Shown one piece after another: positions 44,624-58,100 of a stretch of 64,000 nt of DNA (positions are counted from its first letter, which is position 1; each line of letters opens with the position of its first letter). The stretch spans positions 2,542,001 through 2,606,000 of the forward strand of contig OY288248.1 in NCBI GenBank assembly GCA_958450325.1, in the 5' to 3' direction. The notes below the pieces were generated by a model. It saw nothing but the letters and a program-made list of their open reading frames with translations. It was not told the DNA's origin and did no database searches. Both the position numbers and the translations under genes were made by a program. Source of the DNA: Agrostemma githago. Lineage: Eukaryota > Streptophyta > Magnoliopsida > Caryophyllales > Caryophyllaceae.

Positions 44624-47216
44624 TCATGATTTGACTGCCAGCGACTCCTCTATGCGTTGGATTAGCTTATCTGCAGTGAGCGCACCTTCCTGAAGATACC
44701 AAAATCACACAGTTCAGAAACAGATCATCAACTATCAGCATGAGAAGAAAGTTTAGAATAAGAAGGCAGCCATGGCAAACTGACAGTGCAACTGGCAGAA
44801 AGCAGGAATAAACCACGATAGGGGATAGAGCATCAGGTTACATATTAGTCTTTAATAATCAGAAACGTTCCTCTAATTAATATTCAAGTGAATGCCTAGA
44901 CACTCTGTAGACAGTCATGATAAGGAACGAGATATATAAATATATAATGAACTTACGAAACGATCAGATGGTACTCCATTCTTGAATAGCAAGAAAGTAG
45001 GCAGTGCTTCAATCTTGTATTTATTGGCAAGAGCTGGGTATTTCTCAGTATCGATTTTCACCACCTGTATTTTGTCATTTAAAGTGGCACTCACTTTTTC
45101 CAGGATAGGAACCATAAGCTGACAAGGACCACACCTGAAAAGACAACCCATCAGATCTGAAATAACTGAAAGGAGTCGAACCTGATCTAATTGCACACAT
45201 TGACTACCACATAATACACCCAGTTCAGATTTAAGAAACGTACGACATATCTAGTAGAACTAAGCCGTGTTACAGAAATCGCTTCCCACCAAATTTCATA
45301 CTAAGTTGAATGACAACCACACCGATGATTTAGAAATTTGTTTCACCAATTACTCTAAGTGCATTCTGGCAACTATGGTTGTGGCAAATTGACAATATAC
45401 TATGGCGTTCGCGGCACACATACTTCATACCTACTTTGTCACTATGTTACTAAATTGTAGAGAGGTTTCCATGAATTATTTAGTAATAACAAACTTTCAT
45501 AAGTATGTACGGAGTATGACGCACTTGTATGGTAAACAGTAAAGTGTAGAGATTACCAAGCAATTTCATACATTTTTTGTAACTATGCTCAGTACTAAGT
45601 AGTACTCTATGCGCCATACAAGTACTAAGTAGGTTACCGAGGAATTAAGTTGAGGAAAACTTAAGCCTGTTAGCCATGTTAAACTGGTGTAAGGCGTGTA
45701 ATTGAAAGTAGAAGAACGTACCATGTAGCATAAAAATCAACTAACACTGGCTTGTCGGAGTTTTGGACTAACTCATCGAAGTTAGAAAAAGTCTGCTTCT
45801 TTGCCTGAACCTACAGATAGGAGAACAGATGTAAATTGTAAAGCCCTGTCTAGAAAATACCGCTTCTAAGTTCTACATACACAAAAATCGACGAAAGTAC
45901 ATTTCAGAAAGTGGGAGAGGGGAAGGGGGCCAATGGAAAGAGTCTAACTTTGTATAGGTTTATTGAAAAGTGTTTGCGTTATCGCTGTGTAGAATATTTT
46001 CACCTTAGATTCAACCCTTATTCAAACAAAAAAACCCATTATGTGTTTCTGTCTAATTGTTCTCCATTGCTCATGAACCATAGTTTGTTTATAATTCTTA
46101 TCTCGCTTACATTAGTCCAACTTTTATTTCCGTCACAATTCTAGCTTGAATTTTAGCCTATCTTCGTGGCTCGACCCCTTCTCTTACCACTTTACTAACC
46201 ACTTTTATTGTGTTTGTATCAGCACAAAAGTCAGTAAAACCTTGTTCATAAATCGATTTTCAGTTTCATACAATTTCAATGATTGATTAGAAAGAACAAA
46301 TTAGGGAGTATTAGCCATTCAATCTCTCACAAGTTTTTGTGTAAGGCAGAGTTCCTCATCCTAAAAATCCATCACTAAAAAAGCTAAACGAGAGCATAAA
46401 ATCAAAACAATGAAATACACAAACAAATCGATTCAATTAATCAGAAAACACAATAGAAAACAAAGTACATTCCCCCACAATTCTATCACCCCTAATTTTA
46501 TCGGAAGCAATCTAATTTCATCCCACTTTATCAAATCCAACCCCTTAGTCGAAATGAGGCAATATAAATGGGTTAAATTATCAAGAAACCAGTCTCTTAC
46601 GAGTTTTTGTGTATGGCCGAACTCGTAATCCTAAAAATCCATCACTAGAACACTAAACAAGAGCAGAATCAACAAATCAAAACAATGGAATACACAAACA
46701 AATCGATTCAACTAATCAGAAAACAAAGTACATTCCGCCACAATTCTATTACCCCTAATTTTATGGAAGCAATCTAATTCCATCACACTCTATCAAATCC
46801 AACCCCTCAGTCGAAATGAATCAATATAATGGATAACATTATCCTGAGACCGTCTCTTATAAGTTTTTGTGTACGACCGAATTGGTAATCGTCATCACTA
46901 GAACCCTAAACGAGAGAAGAATCAACAAGTCCAAACAATGGAATACACAAACAAATTGATTCAACTAATCAGAAAACACAATAGAGAAAACAAAGTAGAC
47001 TAAAAAGGCGTTGAAATTAGGGGAAAGTACCAGAGGAAGAATTGGGGGATGTGGAGGAGAGAGTGAACGGAAAGAAGCGCGGAAATGGCGGCGGAGGTGA
47101 GAAGGAAAGGATAGTTGAAGGGAAGACAGTGAAGACAGTGAAGAAGACGATGAAGGAAATGAAGAAAGCGTGGGTGAGTTAAGGGAAAGCGTGGTGGATG
47201 TCAATGAAATCGCCAT
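44624..47216 (-). CDS. TRXY: Chloroplast thioredoxin y
   Basis: Plastid y-type thioredoxins are small disulfide reductases that supply electrons to peroxiredoxin Q, methionine sulfoxide reductases and other antioxidant enzymes. Exons 47031-47216, 45722-45810, 44957-45134 and 44624-44689 join in phase to 172 residues. The first 60 or so residues are rich in Ser, Leu, Arg and Pro, as in a plastid transit peptide. The mature part begins VQAKKQTFSNFDEL and has the WCGPC active site at 92-96, split by intron 2 within the Trp codon. KIDTEKYPALANKYKIEALP and a C-terminal EGALTADKLIQRIEESL follow, both close to Arabidopsis TRX y. Intron 1 is 1.2 kb and carries a tandem repeat. The gene is divergent from PIG-B. 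Confidence 0.93.
46320..47000. repeat. Tandem repeat, ~265-bp unit, in TRXY intron 1
   Basis: About 2.5 units are present. The phrase ctaaaaatccatcacta recurs at 46361 and 46631, with a shortened copy near 46889. Between them gatacacaaacaaat-type, cacaattctatcacccctaa and ccaaccccttagtcgaaatg blocks repeat in order. It lies inside the first intron (45811-47030), next to the splice donor. Confidence 0.8.
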
Positions 47217-47383
47217 TAGAATGAAGGGGAGAGCTTCTTTGCTTCACACCAACCTCAGACGCACTTTCAGGCTATCTTCAGCCTCTTTCTCTTACTCTAT
47301 TTATCTTTTTCTACGTTTGGTTCAAACAATCGAATGGATTCTAAAACTAGAGAGTACTGAGTTGGAACCAATGCTTATTAATA

Positions 47384-47641
47384 CTCCCTCCGTTCCAATC
47401 ATTTCCCTGCATTTGGAAATTATCCACTATTCATATATGAGAAGAATTATCGATATAATTTTTAATATATACGATAAAATATAGTCACGTGAGATCTTGT
47501 TTAAATTGTCTAATCGGATGCATCATGAATATCAAATTTTTATAATTTTTAGAAATACGTAGCTAAAGATATAGATAAAAGAAAACGTGCTTCGGCAAAT
47601 GTGAAAAAACAAACGTATGAAATTGATTGGAACGGAGGGAG
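47384..47641. mobile_element. Stowaway MITE between TRXY and PIG-B
   Basis: The ends ctccctccgttccaatcatt and attgattggaacggagggag are inverted repeats with TA on both sides (47382-47383 and 47642-47643). The termini match the Stowaway consensus. The interior shares tcacgtgagatcttgtttaa-like wording with the MITEs at 5076 and 14320. Confidence 0.8.
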
Positions 47642-48976
47642 TATCTGTTTGGTTTGATGTTAGAATGGATTGTAAAAATGCATGAGGAGAATGGAGTTGG
47701 AATATGGGTAAGAACTAATTGGGCTTTATTACTTTATCGTGCTTGAGGTTCTATCTAACTCGAATCCAAACTAAACCAGATGATTTACTCAGAAGAACCA
47801 AAAGAACTATGATCTCGACTACATTTACGAAGTATCTAGTATTTTCATTCCCTAGATTTCTTTTGAGCGAGATATATTTTTGAGATAATGTTACTATTAT
47901 AGAGTACTCCAGAGTATATTTCTACTTACGGTTTTAAAGTAATAATTTTTTTATTATTATTGTGGAGTGTGGACCATTGTTTTTTTTTTTTTTTTTTTGA
48001 GATAGCTGCACAGCAAACGAGTCAATCAGATCGGATCATTTCGGGTTATTAAGAATCGAGTTGACTTCTAATTGGGCTGAATCATTTCGGGCTTGTTATT
48101 TTCAATTTTTTTAAAAGAATATCGACTTATTTCCTATAATAACATCCAAACTAGTTTCAGGTTAAGTCAGGTCAATTCATGTTTTCAGTTCAGATGTCGG
48201 GTCGATTCGGATCGAGTCATTCGAATCGGGTCAATTTACCAGGTCCAGAGGTGGCTCCCATGAGTCCATGACCCGATTTCCCTTTCCTTTCATTGTATTG
48301 CGACTCGCATATCAATCAAATCAAACTTGGATGAAATGGTCATCCCCAACAATTTCTCAAATCAGCACCAATACTACTGCATTCCACGAAATACTTCACT
48401 TCATTAGCGCTCGCAGTTCCAGCATTCTGCTACCACTGTCCTGATTTTTGCTACAGGTAACTCTTTTCCCTCTCTTTCAGCTCAATTGACTCAATTGTAC
48501 TGTAATTTCTTTCAACAATCACTTATACAAGGATACGATTCTACTATGAAGAATCACATTGTATTGTGCTTCCAATTTCCAACGATTTGGGATCTGGGTT
48601 TCAGCTGAGTACCTCAAAATGTCAAAAAAAAAAATTGATCTTTTGAGTTGCATGTTATTTGTCCTTGGATTATATGTGAAGGGTATGATCCAATTTACTG
48701 TTTTTATTAAAGTTTGTCGTAGTTATCGTGTGAGACGATCTTATGCCCGTGAAACAGTCCCTTTCTGTATAAAGGATCACATATTTATGATTTATCCACG
48801 GTAAATGTTATAGAATTGGACGGTATAATTTGTCTTCAGTGATGTTCCTTTCTATAAAAAGATCACATATTTATCCACAATGAATTGTCTTTTTACATAA
48901 TTCGACAGTATAATCTAATTTGTGAAGAGTTTGGGTTGAAACTTGAATGAAGTTGCATTTTTCTCTTGATCAGAAA
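47642..48976. other. Divergent intergenic region and PIG-B leader
   Basis: This holds the shared upstream region of TRXY (-) and PIG-B (+). A gacccg/cgggtc-rich stretch lies near 48040-48250. A plausible 5'-UTR intron of PIG-B runs from a donor after 48455 (acag|gtaact) to an acceptor before 48974 (gatcag). No other gene was seen. Confidence 0.5.
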
Positions 48977-51408
48977 ATGAGACTGAGACAGAATGCTAGT
49001 GGTGTTAACAAGACAGAACTCGATGTTTTGGACACGTTCGATGACAACGTGAAGAAAAGCACAACTTCTGATGGATCGTGGAAGCGGATATTTTGTATTT
49101 GTTTGGCTGTTCGTATGGTTAATTCATTATTGGTTCAGACATATTTTAACCCAGATGAACATTGGCAGTCTCTTGAAGTTGCTCATCGCGTAGTTTTTGG
49201 GTATGTATCTCCTACATGAGTCCGTCTCAAATACTCTGTATGTTTTTGCACGACGTTGAAGGCTATTATCGTTAGACTCTTACATTATTTAGCGTTTGGA
49301 TTGCAGATATGGACATCTTACGTGGGAATGGGAAAAGGGAATTCGTAGCTACTTGCATCCTCTTTTGTTTGCTATTTTGTATAAAATCCTGGCTTTTTTT
49401 CACCTTGACGTCCCTTTATTTATGGTACTTTTTCTTTGTTTACTTCTTTCCTGCTGCTCTAGTAGCTGTATTTTGGATGATAAGAGTCAATTTATGCTGT
49501 TTCAGATGAAGGCACCGCGTCTGCTGCAAGCGTTCTTTGCTGCAATATGTGATTTGTACTTGTATCGATATTCTGACATTACTTTCGGGAATCAGGTTGC
49601 ACAGTGGACTGTATCCTTGTATCTTATTTACGCAACACTCATTTTGATTTATGTCGCAACAATAACCTTTAAACTAAATGCTCTGTTGATTTACTTAACC
49701 CAGATGTAGATATTCTCCCAGTTTATAAACTGGTTTGTGTTTTTCTGTTGTACAAGAACCCTATCAAATAGCTTGGAGACTGTTCTTACTGTAATCAGTC
49801 TATATTATTGGCCTTGTATGAGAGTCAAATCCGATGAAATCTCTTCAACTTCAAGAAAGCGAGCTTTGCTTATTGCTGCACTAGCATGTGCAATACGGCC
49901 GACCAGTGCAATTGCATGGTTGTATGTCGGCCTATTAGAGCTGTTCATGGCTTCAGACAAATTGAAGTTCACCTTTCTTGAGGCGGTTCCTATTGGGTTG
50001 GTACTATTGCATGTATTCATCCGCAATCTTATGATCTCTTTATTTATGTCTAAACGAATAATTCTAACTCGCTTCTCTAGTCTCTTTCAAATAGTTAATT
50101 TCTCTGATTTTCCATTTCAGGACTGTAGTGCTTGGAATCACATCTCTTTTGGATCGGTTGATGTACGGTTCTTGGATCATTGTGCCTTTTAATTTTCTAA
50201 AATTCAACTTCTTCTCATCTGGTGGAGACTATTATGGAACTCACCCGTGGCACTGGTACCTCACTCAAGGCTTCCCGGTAATGCTTTTCACTTTCTTGCC
50301 ATTTTCTGTGGCAGGAATCATTTACTCAAAGCATTGGAAGCTCGCCGGTCTTATCGTATGGGTTATAGGGGTTTACAGTATCCTCGGTCACAAAGAATTC
50401 AGGTACACCTCAACTTTATACTCATATCCATCATGTTATGTTGAAACTTCAGCTGGCTGGCTGTCGACTGTCATGCTGTCCAACATGACACCACTTTTTA
50501 ACACTAATTTAAGCCACAAATTGCAACTATCTGTTATCTACAGGTTTGTGTTCCCTGTGCTTCCAATAGCATTGATGTTCGCTGGATATTCACTAGCTTC
50601 TATAAGAAAACTAGACTTACCGATTGGTAAAGGTAAAAGGATTTCAAGTGCACATAGCAGGTTGCCGGCGAAATTGCAACTATCTGTGCTCTTCTTGCTA
50701 GCAACCAATATTCCAATGGGCCTGTATATGAGCTTGGTTCACCAGGTACCTTCATTGCGTACTTTTTTCATTAAAATGTCAATGTCACATGTAGGTCTCA
50801 ATGACTTTGAAAATTCATTTATCGTTAATTTGAATCTATTACCAGAGAGGAACCGAAGATGTAATGCACTATCTTTCCAAAGAAGCAGAAAAAGGCGAAG
50901 TCAAAGGTGTACTCTTTCTAGCACCTTGCCATGCTACGCCTTATTATTCTGCTCTTCACCAAAATCTGCCAATGCGCATCTTGGACTGTACACCCAGGTT
51001 CGTGCATTTGAACATTGATCGTGATTTCTTGCTTTAAATCAAGTCTTCTTTCGCCTTAAATGCTTTTCTTCACAGTGAACAAAGAGGAGTACCAGATGAA
51101 TCGGATCGTTTTATGATGGACCCACTTGGGTTTACTACAGACTTTGTAAGAAACTGGACATTGCCTAGTCATATTGTCATGTTCGACTCTGAAGAGGCGA
51201 AGTTAAAAAGTCTTCTACTATCACTCGATTTCACAGAGGTAACAAATCTCTTTACACTTTACACTTTCGTTTGCTTCCTCTCTATCATCTTCCTCGGCCT
51301 CAGTTGGATTGATGGGTGTGGCAGGTGAAGCGATTCTTCCATGCTCACTTCAAGGTAGACCGAGATCTTCAAGCAGCAGTTGTCGTGTACGCATACACAG
51401 GCTGGTGA
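48977..51408 (+). CDS. PIGB: GPI mannosyltransferase 3 (PIG-B / APTG1)
   Basis: PIG-B adds the third mannose of the GPI anchor, from dolichol-phosphate mannose, in the ER lumen. The Arabidopsis orthologue APTG1 is needed for pollen-tube guidance. Nine exons (48977-49200, 49307-49424, 49506-49610, 49710-49996, 50121-50402, 50544-50745, 50846-50997, 51076-51238, 51325-51408) join in phase to 538 residues, close to known family members. The GT22 (Alg9-like) signature NPDEHWQSLEVAH is at 58-70, with the catalytic Asp-Glu pair at 60-61 in the first lumenal loop. GYGHLTWEWE follows, then many hydrophobic spans including CCTRTLSNSLETVL and GITSLLDRLMYGSW. The C-terminal part (LFLAPCHATPYYSALH) is soluble. 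The donor of exon 4 (GG|GTTGGT) was chosen because only it keeps the frame. An in-frame ATG at 48947 lies in the likely UTR intron. Confidence 0.92.
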
Positions 51409-52166
51409 TCAAAGGGCTGTGTTCACGATGTTTTGACAGTTGGTTTTTTGCTTATACGGTACTCTGATTTGGAGGCTGAATAGTAGGAAATAGGAATGAT
51501 GTTATGTGCTGATTTAACTTGAAGAAATTCACGTTTCTTTCATGTAATGTTCAGTTTAAGTTTTATTATCAAAGGCCCAACTTATGCTGCTACAGCCTAC
51601 AGGTGTGATCTTCGTCGAAGAAACATGATAAGTAAAAATAATGAAAATAATATTGCTCTTATTCAAATTCAAATGCATATTTATTTTTCAACATTTGTCG
51701 AGACATGTTTTACATCAGCAATATCTTTCATTTTACATTAGAAAAAAATTGATATTTTTAATCTAGACGAATGAAACAAAATCCAATTGGTCTATTTTAT
51801 CTCATAGATTGTCGAGAATATTGACTTTTTAGTTGTGAATAATAATATCCAACATGTAAATATGCACCTTGAATTTGAACGAAGAGAGTAGTAAATTCAA
51901 CTCACGGCAGTATTATTGATAAATGTGTCTTGTTGATGAAGGTAAATTTTCATAACCATTGCAGAGCTGGGCATCAAAACTGATCAATTTTCATGACCAT
52001 GACACCATACACACTATAACTAGTTCCATGACTGAAATTAATGAATCACAGACTCGGCATGGTGATCTCGAAAGCTATTTAAACTAATTAATAATCAATC
52101 CCAACGTATCTGTACATAAACAGCAGAGTTCACCTCAAGCTAGTACAACGTCGGTGAGTCCCAATG
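51409..52166. other. 3' regions of convergent genes
   Basis: PIG-B (+) and the SMARCAL1-type gene (-) end here, tail to tail. The stretch is AT-rich, with no further coding sequence and no clear element. Confidence 0.6.
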
Positions 52167-55100
52167 TCATTTCAGTCTTGGCTCGACACCAGCTTGGTCT
52201 GTACTACTGCAGCGTTTCATGTAGAAGTCAAGAGTCTTCTGCTTCCCTGGGCTGTTGTTTGGCTGGCTACCGGACGCTTGAGTGGCTTTCCGTTTCATAG
52301 GGCTCTGCGTTGGATAGCTGTCCGTAACTTCCATCCTATTCTCTTCTCCATCCAGAACCTAAGTTATGAAAATTCAAAGATCATGAACATGCCAAGGAAT
52401 AACAGCACCGGCTAATGCAATGATAAGCAAGATAGAAATAATAACCTGTCCCAGATTCTCTAATTTGCGATGAACGACATCCCTGTATATTGGGGAACAA
52501 AGAAAAGAAGACTAGTTAAGAACGGTATTATATCGTCACCTAAACCATTTGAGCGCCACGATTTTATGTAAACCGGGAATTGAGAGAAGCCAAAGAAAGT
52601 ATACCAGATAATGTCATCCACCGTGTCATTTGCTATCAGGTAGTAGACATTGACAGATGAGACCTGAGATTAAAATAGATAAAATTAAATAAAAAGAAAA
52701 GTATGCCAGCTGATGGTTTCAACTGAGGCGTCAAGTGAATACCCGAAAAAGAATACATTGTCCAGTAAAGAAACTGTAATCTTATACTCTGTAAGAGGTA
52801 AGCTAAATTGTCCCGATTAGCCTTCTAAGAGTCTTATAATTGGAGTATGAGACTGTCTCGTAAGTGAATCAGTGGAAAGGGCCCTGTGTTAAGTTACCTG
52901 ACCAATTCTATGAGCACGATCTTCTGCCTGTATCAAATCACCAGGGGTCCACGACAACTCCGCAAAGATAACAGTGCTTGCAGCTGTTAAAGTTAGACCT
53001 ACTCCTCCAGCTTTGATTGAAAGCTACGACAATGGAATTTCCAGCCCCGAGTCAAGGCAACAAAAAAAAAGAGATTAGGAAAATGTTAAAAGGAAAAAAT
53101 AGGCCTGGAATGAGCTTAGTAAGGTAACTGGTGCTGAATAGGCAAAACAATTTAAAAGAATGAAGGTCATACAACAGCAACTCTAATCGCGTCTTTTTCC
53201 TGAAAATCTGTCACAAAACCTTGTCTTGATGCCGCAGGTGTACTGCCATCAATACGGATGCAGCCAACTTTTTTCTTCTGGAAATTAATAAAAAATCTGA
53301 AATGAGATTACGTCAGATTCGAAGATTTTAAGCAAAACTGAAGAGTCTGACCTGAAGGAACTGGTGTATCGCTTCAATCATGGGTTGATGATGTGCAAAT
53401 ATTAGAAATTTACATCCAGCCTACAATGTTTCATTTCAAAAGAAAAGTTCGATTAAGAGAACAAGTATTTTCAATATTGGACAGATATTTTTAACAGGTT
53501 AATCCACCAGCGGGTTTTTTCTGTAAGAAACTGCATCTGTTAAGTTGTAAACGGAAGGCAGCTCTATGGCTCCTTATGACTGAACATCCTATGACTTTCT
53601 TCTTATGCTAAAACACCTTATCTATGCTTACTTTAATACTTCAGTCTGATTGCAGATTGTGCGTCACTTGTCTGACATCCCGACAAGCACCATATTTTGA
53701 CGCTTCATTTTAATCCAAAACATGAAGCATTTATTTACAAAATAGATGTGTATGACACTTCAGCACAGCGTCAAGTTCAACAGTCAGTCCAATCTGAGTA
53801 AATAGCCATCTATAATCTAAAATCTAAACAAAACATCTATGATGTACCTCAATAACAGTGCTCAGATACTCCAGGACAGCAGGAATCTTAGCTTCTGCAG
53901 AATCATTGTATATCTGGAGTACATTAGAGAGAGAGGGGCAACAACAAATAGTTGTTCAAGAGAGTATCAGTAATTCAGTATGAAACAAAAGAATGTTATG
54001 CACAAGCAAAAAGGTAGAGGCCAACTGTACCTTATTGATGAGGCTCTTTTCAGAAAACTTAAGAGAATCATGCTCATCCTTTGACTTACTAGCCTTTATT
54101 TTGTCTTTCAGAACACGTAACTAAGAAAAGAAACATCAGGAAAGTCTTATCCTGGTTATAAAAACTTGTACTCCGTACTATCAAAGAGAAGATATTGAAG
54201 AAACATAAACATAACAAGAAATTTGCTTGATCATAACAAACGACTAAGCATATCAGTGTATGGACAAAGAGTTATACTGTACAGCACAGAATAAAACATA
54301 TTACCTCGAGAAAAAGTGTTTTGATTTGCTTCAGGTCCTTCTCAGTCAGATCCAGAAACACCTGACAGTCAGCTGCCAATGTCAGTAGGTGAGAGCTGGA
54401 GTAGAACCATCAGAACAAGGACCACCTAAAAGGCTAAAACGTGTCCTAGCCTATTGGTTAAGACTAGGTACCCTGTGACAATAGGTCGCAAGTAGGAATC
54501 CCCCCTCCCTCTATATTGTAATGCGACTAAGTGTGCGCCTCGTTGAACAAAAAAAAGGCTAACACGTGTTTCCATGTCTGAACTTAAAACTAGAAGTCTA
54601 GAATAATGAGTTCAAATGCATGCATCATCTTTCAAAACATTCCTTGTCATATCTGCTTTTATTTTTATTTTATATTTGTTATTTTCTAGTATTGACCATA
54701 ATTTGTCTTAGAAAAAAATTATTATACATGAACATGGAGCTGCCATTGATAAACATCTACAAATACCAATATTTTTGCATCAAACAAGCTAATTTGTAAT
54801 CCACTAAGTGACAATCTTAGATATCAAGCACCATAAATTTTGACCATATCATGAGCATCAAGCTACTGATCAAACACACTAGCCACAGGCAAAAGTAATA
54901 AATGAATAATAATTTATTTTTAAAAAAAATCCCATAAACAATTTTTAGTAAGGGTGCCTAACGACATAAAAGAAACAGTAACAAAGATATACTTTCGTAT
55001 CAAGCAAGCTAATTTGTAGGCTACTAGGTGACAACCTTAGGTATCAAGCACCATAAATTTTGACCATATCGTGAGCACCAAGCTACTAATCAAACACATT

Positions 55101-58100
55101 AGCAATGAAAACGATTTTCTCCATAAAGAATTTTCAGTAAGGGCGCATAACCACGTAGAAGAAGCCGTAATAAAGATATACAGGGAGCACTACCTGTTGT
55201 CTACGTTTTACAGGGAGCTCAGAAAGAACATCCTTTTTAAGTCTGCGTATCATCAGTGTAGCTTTAATCAAATTGTGCAATTCTTCATGGTTACTTGCCC
55301 CTTGGTATTGTCCAAATATACCCTACAAAGGCAAGAAATACGAGTGGCTCATCAATAGCAGAAGAGCGTAATTGTGGATGCTGAAACAGAGTTCAGTGAT
55401 AAGTAAGATAACTTACACCCTTACAGTATCGATTGCCATACTCATGTACATTCTTATATACATCAGGATACAAAGCTTCTAGCTGCAGCGAAAAAGAAAA
55501 TACATGACAGGAAGCGAGGGTAGAAGGAAAGATACAACATGGGTCAGTAGAATAAAAGGAAACCTGCTTGAATAACTCAATAGGCCTTGATAAAGCAGGA
55601 GTGCCACTAAGCAAGATCACGTACTGGGCTTTCTGAAAACGTAAACAGCAAAATTCACTAGTGGAAAAAAATGACTAGGAACAAAGTATTGAGCAGGAGA
55701 ATGATGCATAGTTGCATACAACACTTTCAGAGAGAGAGACCATTAAAACTGGTAGCGTGGCAGCTGTCCTCTTTGCTTGAGCGTTCTTCAAATAATGCGA
55801 CTCATCCGCAATGACAACCTGCATAGGCAAAGCAATTTCTTCAATTCTTTAAGTACTCAGAGTATTGCAATTTCTGCTTGTAAATATGCTGCGAGAACAG
55901 TCGGCAATTAATTAAATCCCGTTTCAACAATATTATTATTACTCGTAGTATATATTATTATTATTATTATTATTATGAGTAGTAAAAAGTTTAAGTATAA
56001 AAAAATAGTGGTAATAATCAAGAAAAAAATAAAAAAAGATTAGAGATATCCTCAAATATCATTAACCACGCGAATTCTCTCCCTCCACATTGTCCTATCC
56101 AACGTCATAGCTTCTCCAATCCCCAGGAACTTCATATTTAAAATTCAAAAAAAAAGTCAGGAAAAGGAAATACTTGCCTTGAATTCTGATGCCATCAGCG
56201 TTCCCTGTAATTTGGGGACAGTATCATAGGAAATGATATTAAAAACGCCATCAAGACTAACCATCCCTTTCGCTGAGGTTACAACAGAAAAACCAGCTCT
56301 ATTTGATCCACCACACTGTGATAATACTACCTGCAAAACAAATCAACGAGATCACAAAAGAATGCAGCATACAGATAGATAAGGTAAATACGAGAGCATG
56401 AGTCGTAACAACATAATGACGTGTGACATGAATAAAACATTACAAAGAAGCTTTCACTCAAACAGACACAATTAAGTAAAAATTCAGGCATACAGTCATC
56501 CAATTCCTTTGTGTGTCAAGCTTTGCAGATTGCAGTACCAGGAGATAATAAGATTATTTTTAAAAAAAAACATAAACAAAGAGGTATACATACAACAATA
56601 TCCGATGGAGGAATCTTTAACCATTCCTGAATCATCTGCCAGATAAGTAAGAAGCCATAAGTTTGGGGAAAAGAAAGAAGTTCCAAGGATGCGAACCCTA
56701 GGAGCTAGAAAAGCCCATTTAGACAGTGAAGAATTTAATATACTCACAGAAGCCCAATGCAATCGCAGGGAAGAAGGGGTAAGCACCAAAACTGGCCATG
56801 CTTCCTTAACACATGTGGCTACAGCAATCGCCTGCTCAAATAAGACAGCAAAACAACAACAGCGTTACTTCAATGCTTCAAAGGTTATTGGACGTATGTA
56901 ATCCAGTTGCCTGTGTCAACTGATCTTGTTATACAATATATGTGCAAATTAGTTTAATGAGTCATTTTGTTTAATCCATCATACTTGTAACAGTGAATAG
57001 TAAAAAGTGAATTTGCTCCATATGATATGGAGTAACAATCACTGACTCAGAAGATTCTAGTTCTATATTTTGTGGCTTGAAGTGCTATAGCTACACCATC
57101 TACAATATCTTTCCCAAGGGAGAAGTTCCTTCTACCAGATTTTATCCCGTAACTATCAAAGTTTCTAAAGTGTAATTCAGTGGTTAACTCACTAAAGTTG
57201 ACTTTAGACCAAAAAATTGAAAGCTTCCTCCAAAATAGCCGTATCTGACACTCCGACACGTGTCGGACAAGACACCAAGTAGGAGAGTCACAGCAACATT
57301 GCACACTTACCCCTAAGCTAATAAAAAGGTTTGTGCTTTAAATTAACTCATTGTTGATTAACATACAAGATCGCAATTCATATCTCTGATAAAGTTTGTA
57401 TTTTTAGTTATAATTAACATACAATATTATCATCATTCAAAGCAATGCCAGCACAAAAATGTTTCACTCAAAAATAAATGTAAACAAGAGTCTTCAAATA
57501 AATTAGTCTATACTTTTTAACTGTCTAATAACACTATTCCAGATCATCAGCCTGCAATGAGAGAATTTGTAACCAGCGGTCAATTACCTGTAAAGTCTTA
57601 CCCAAACCCATTTCATCAGCCACAAGGGCACGCCCTCCATGCTGCAACACAAACCTAACAGTATGAACAATAAGCACCAGAGATAATTCCTCATCACAAC
57701 ACTGATTAACAAGAAAGTACTAGATGGGTTCACAAGAGAATCCAAAAACATTCAAGAAAAGAACACAATAGTACAAACTTTTAGCATTTACCGTTTGTTT
57801 GGATATAATAATTTGGAGAGGGACAATTTCAATTACTTGGTGGCTTGGATAGGATGTTAGAAGGGAAACGGGGAGGCATATAGGAAGACAAAGAAAGAAA
57901 TGGGGGGAGGGTGTCTTCCTCCAAATCTATTTTATGTTGGAAGGAATTTGATTTGACGTGTAGCATATTAGGAGAAACAATGGATTCCCTCAATTTCACT
58001 TCAACCATCCTTATATCCAAACAAAGGAGATTGCATCCCTCTTGCTCCCTCTCTCTCAAATCCCTTCATCCAAACAAGGTTTATGAAAAACATTAGCATC

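Noticed and set aside
50128..51018. A separate 296-residue membrane protein
   Set aside because: It reads through three introns of PIG-B. The spliced model matches the family along its whole length.
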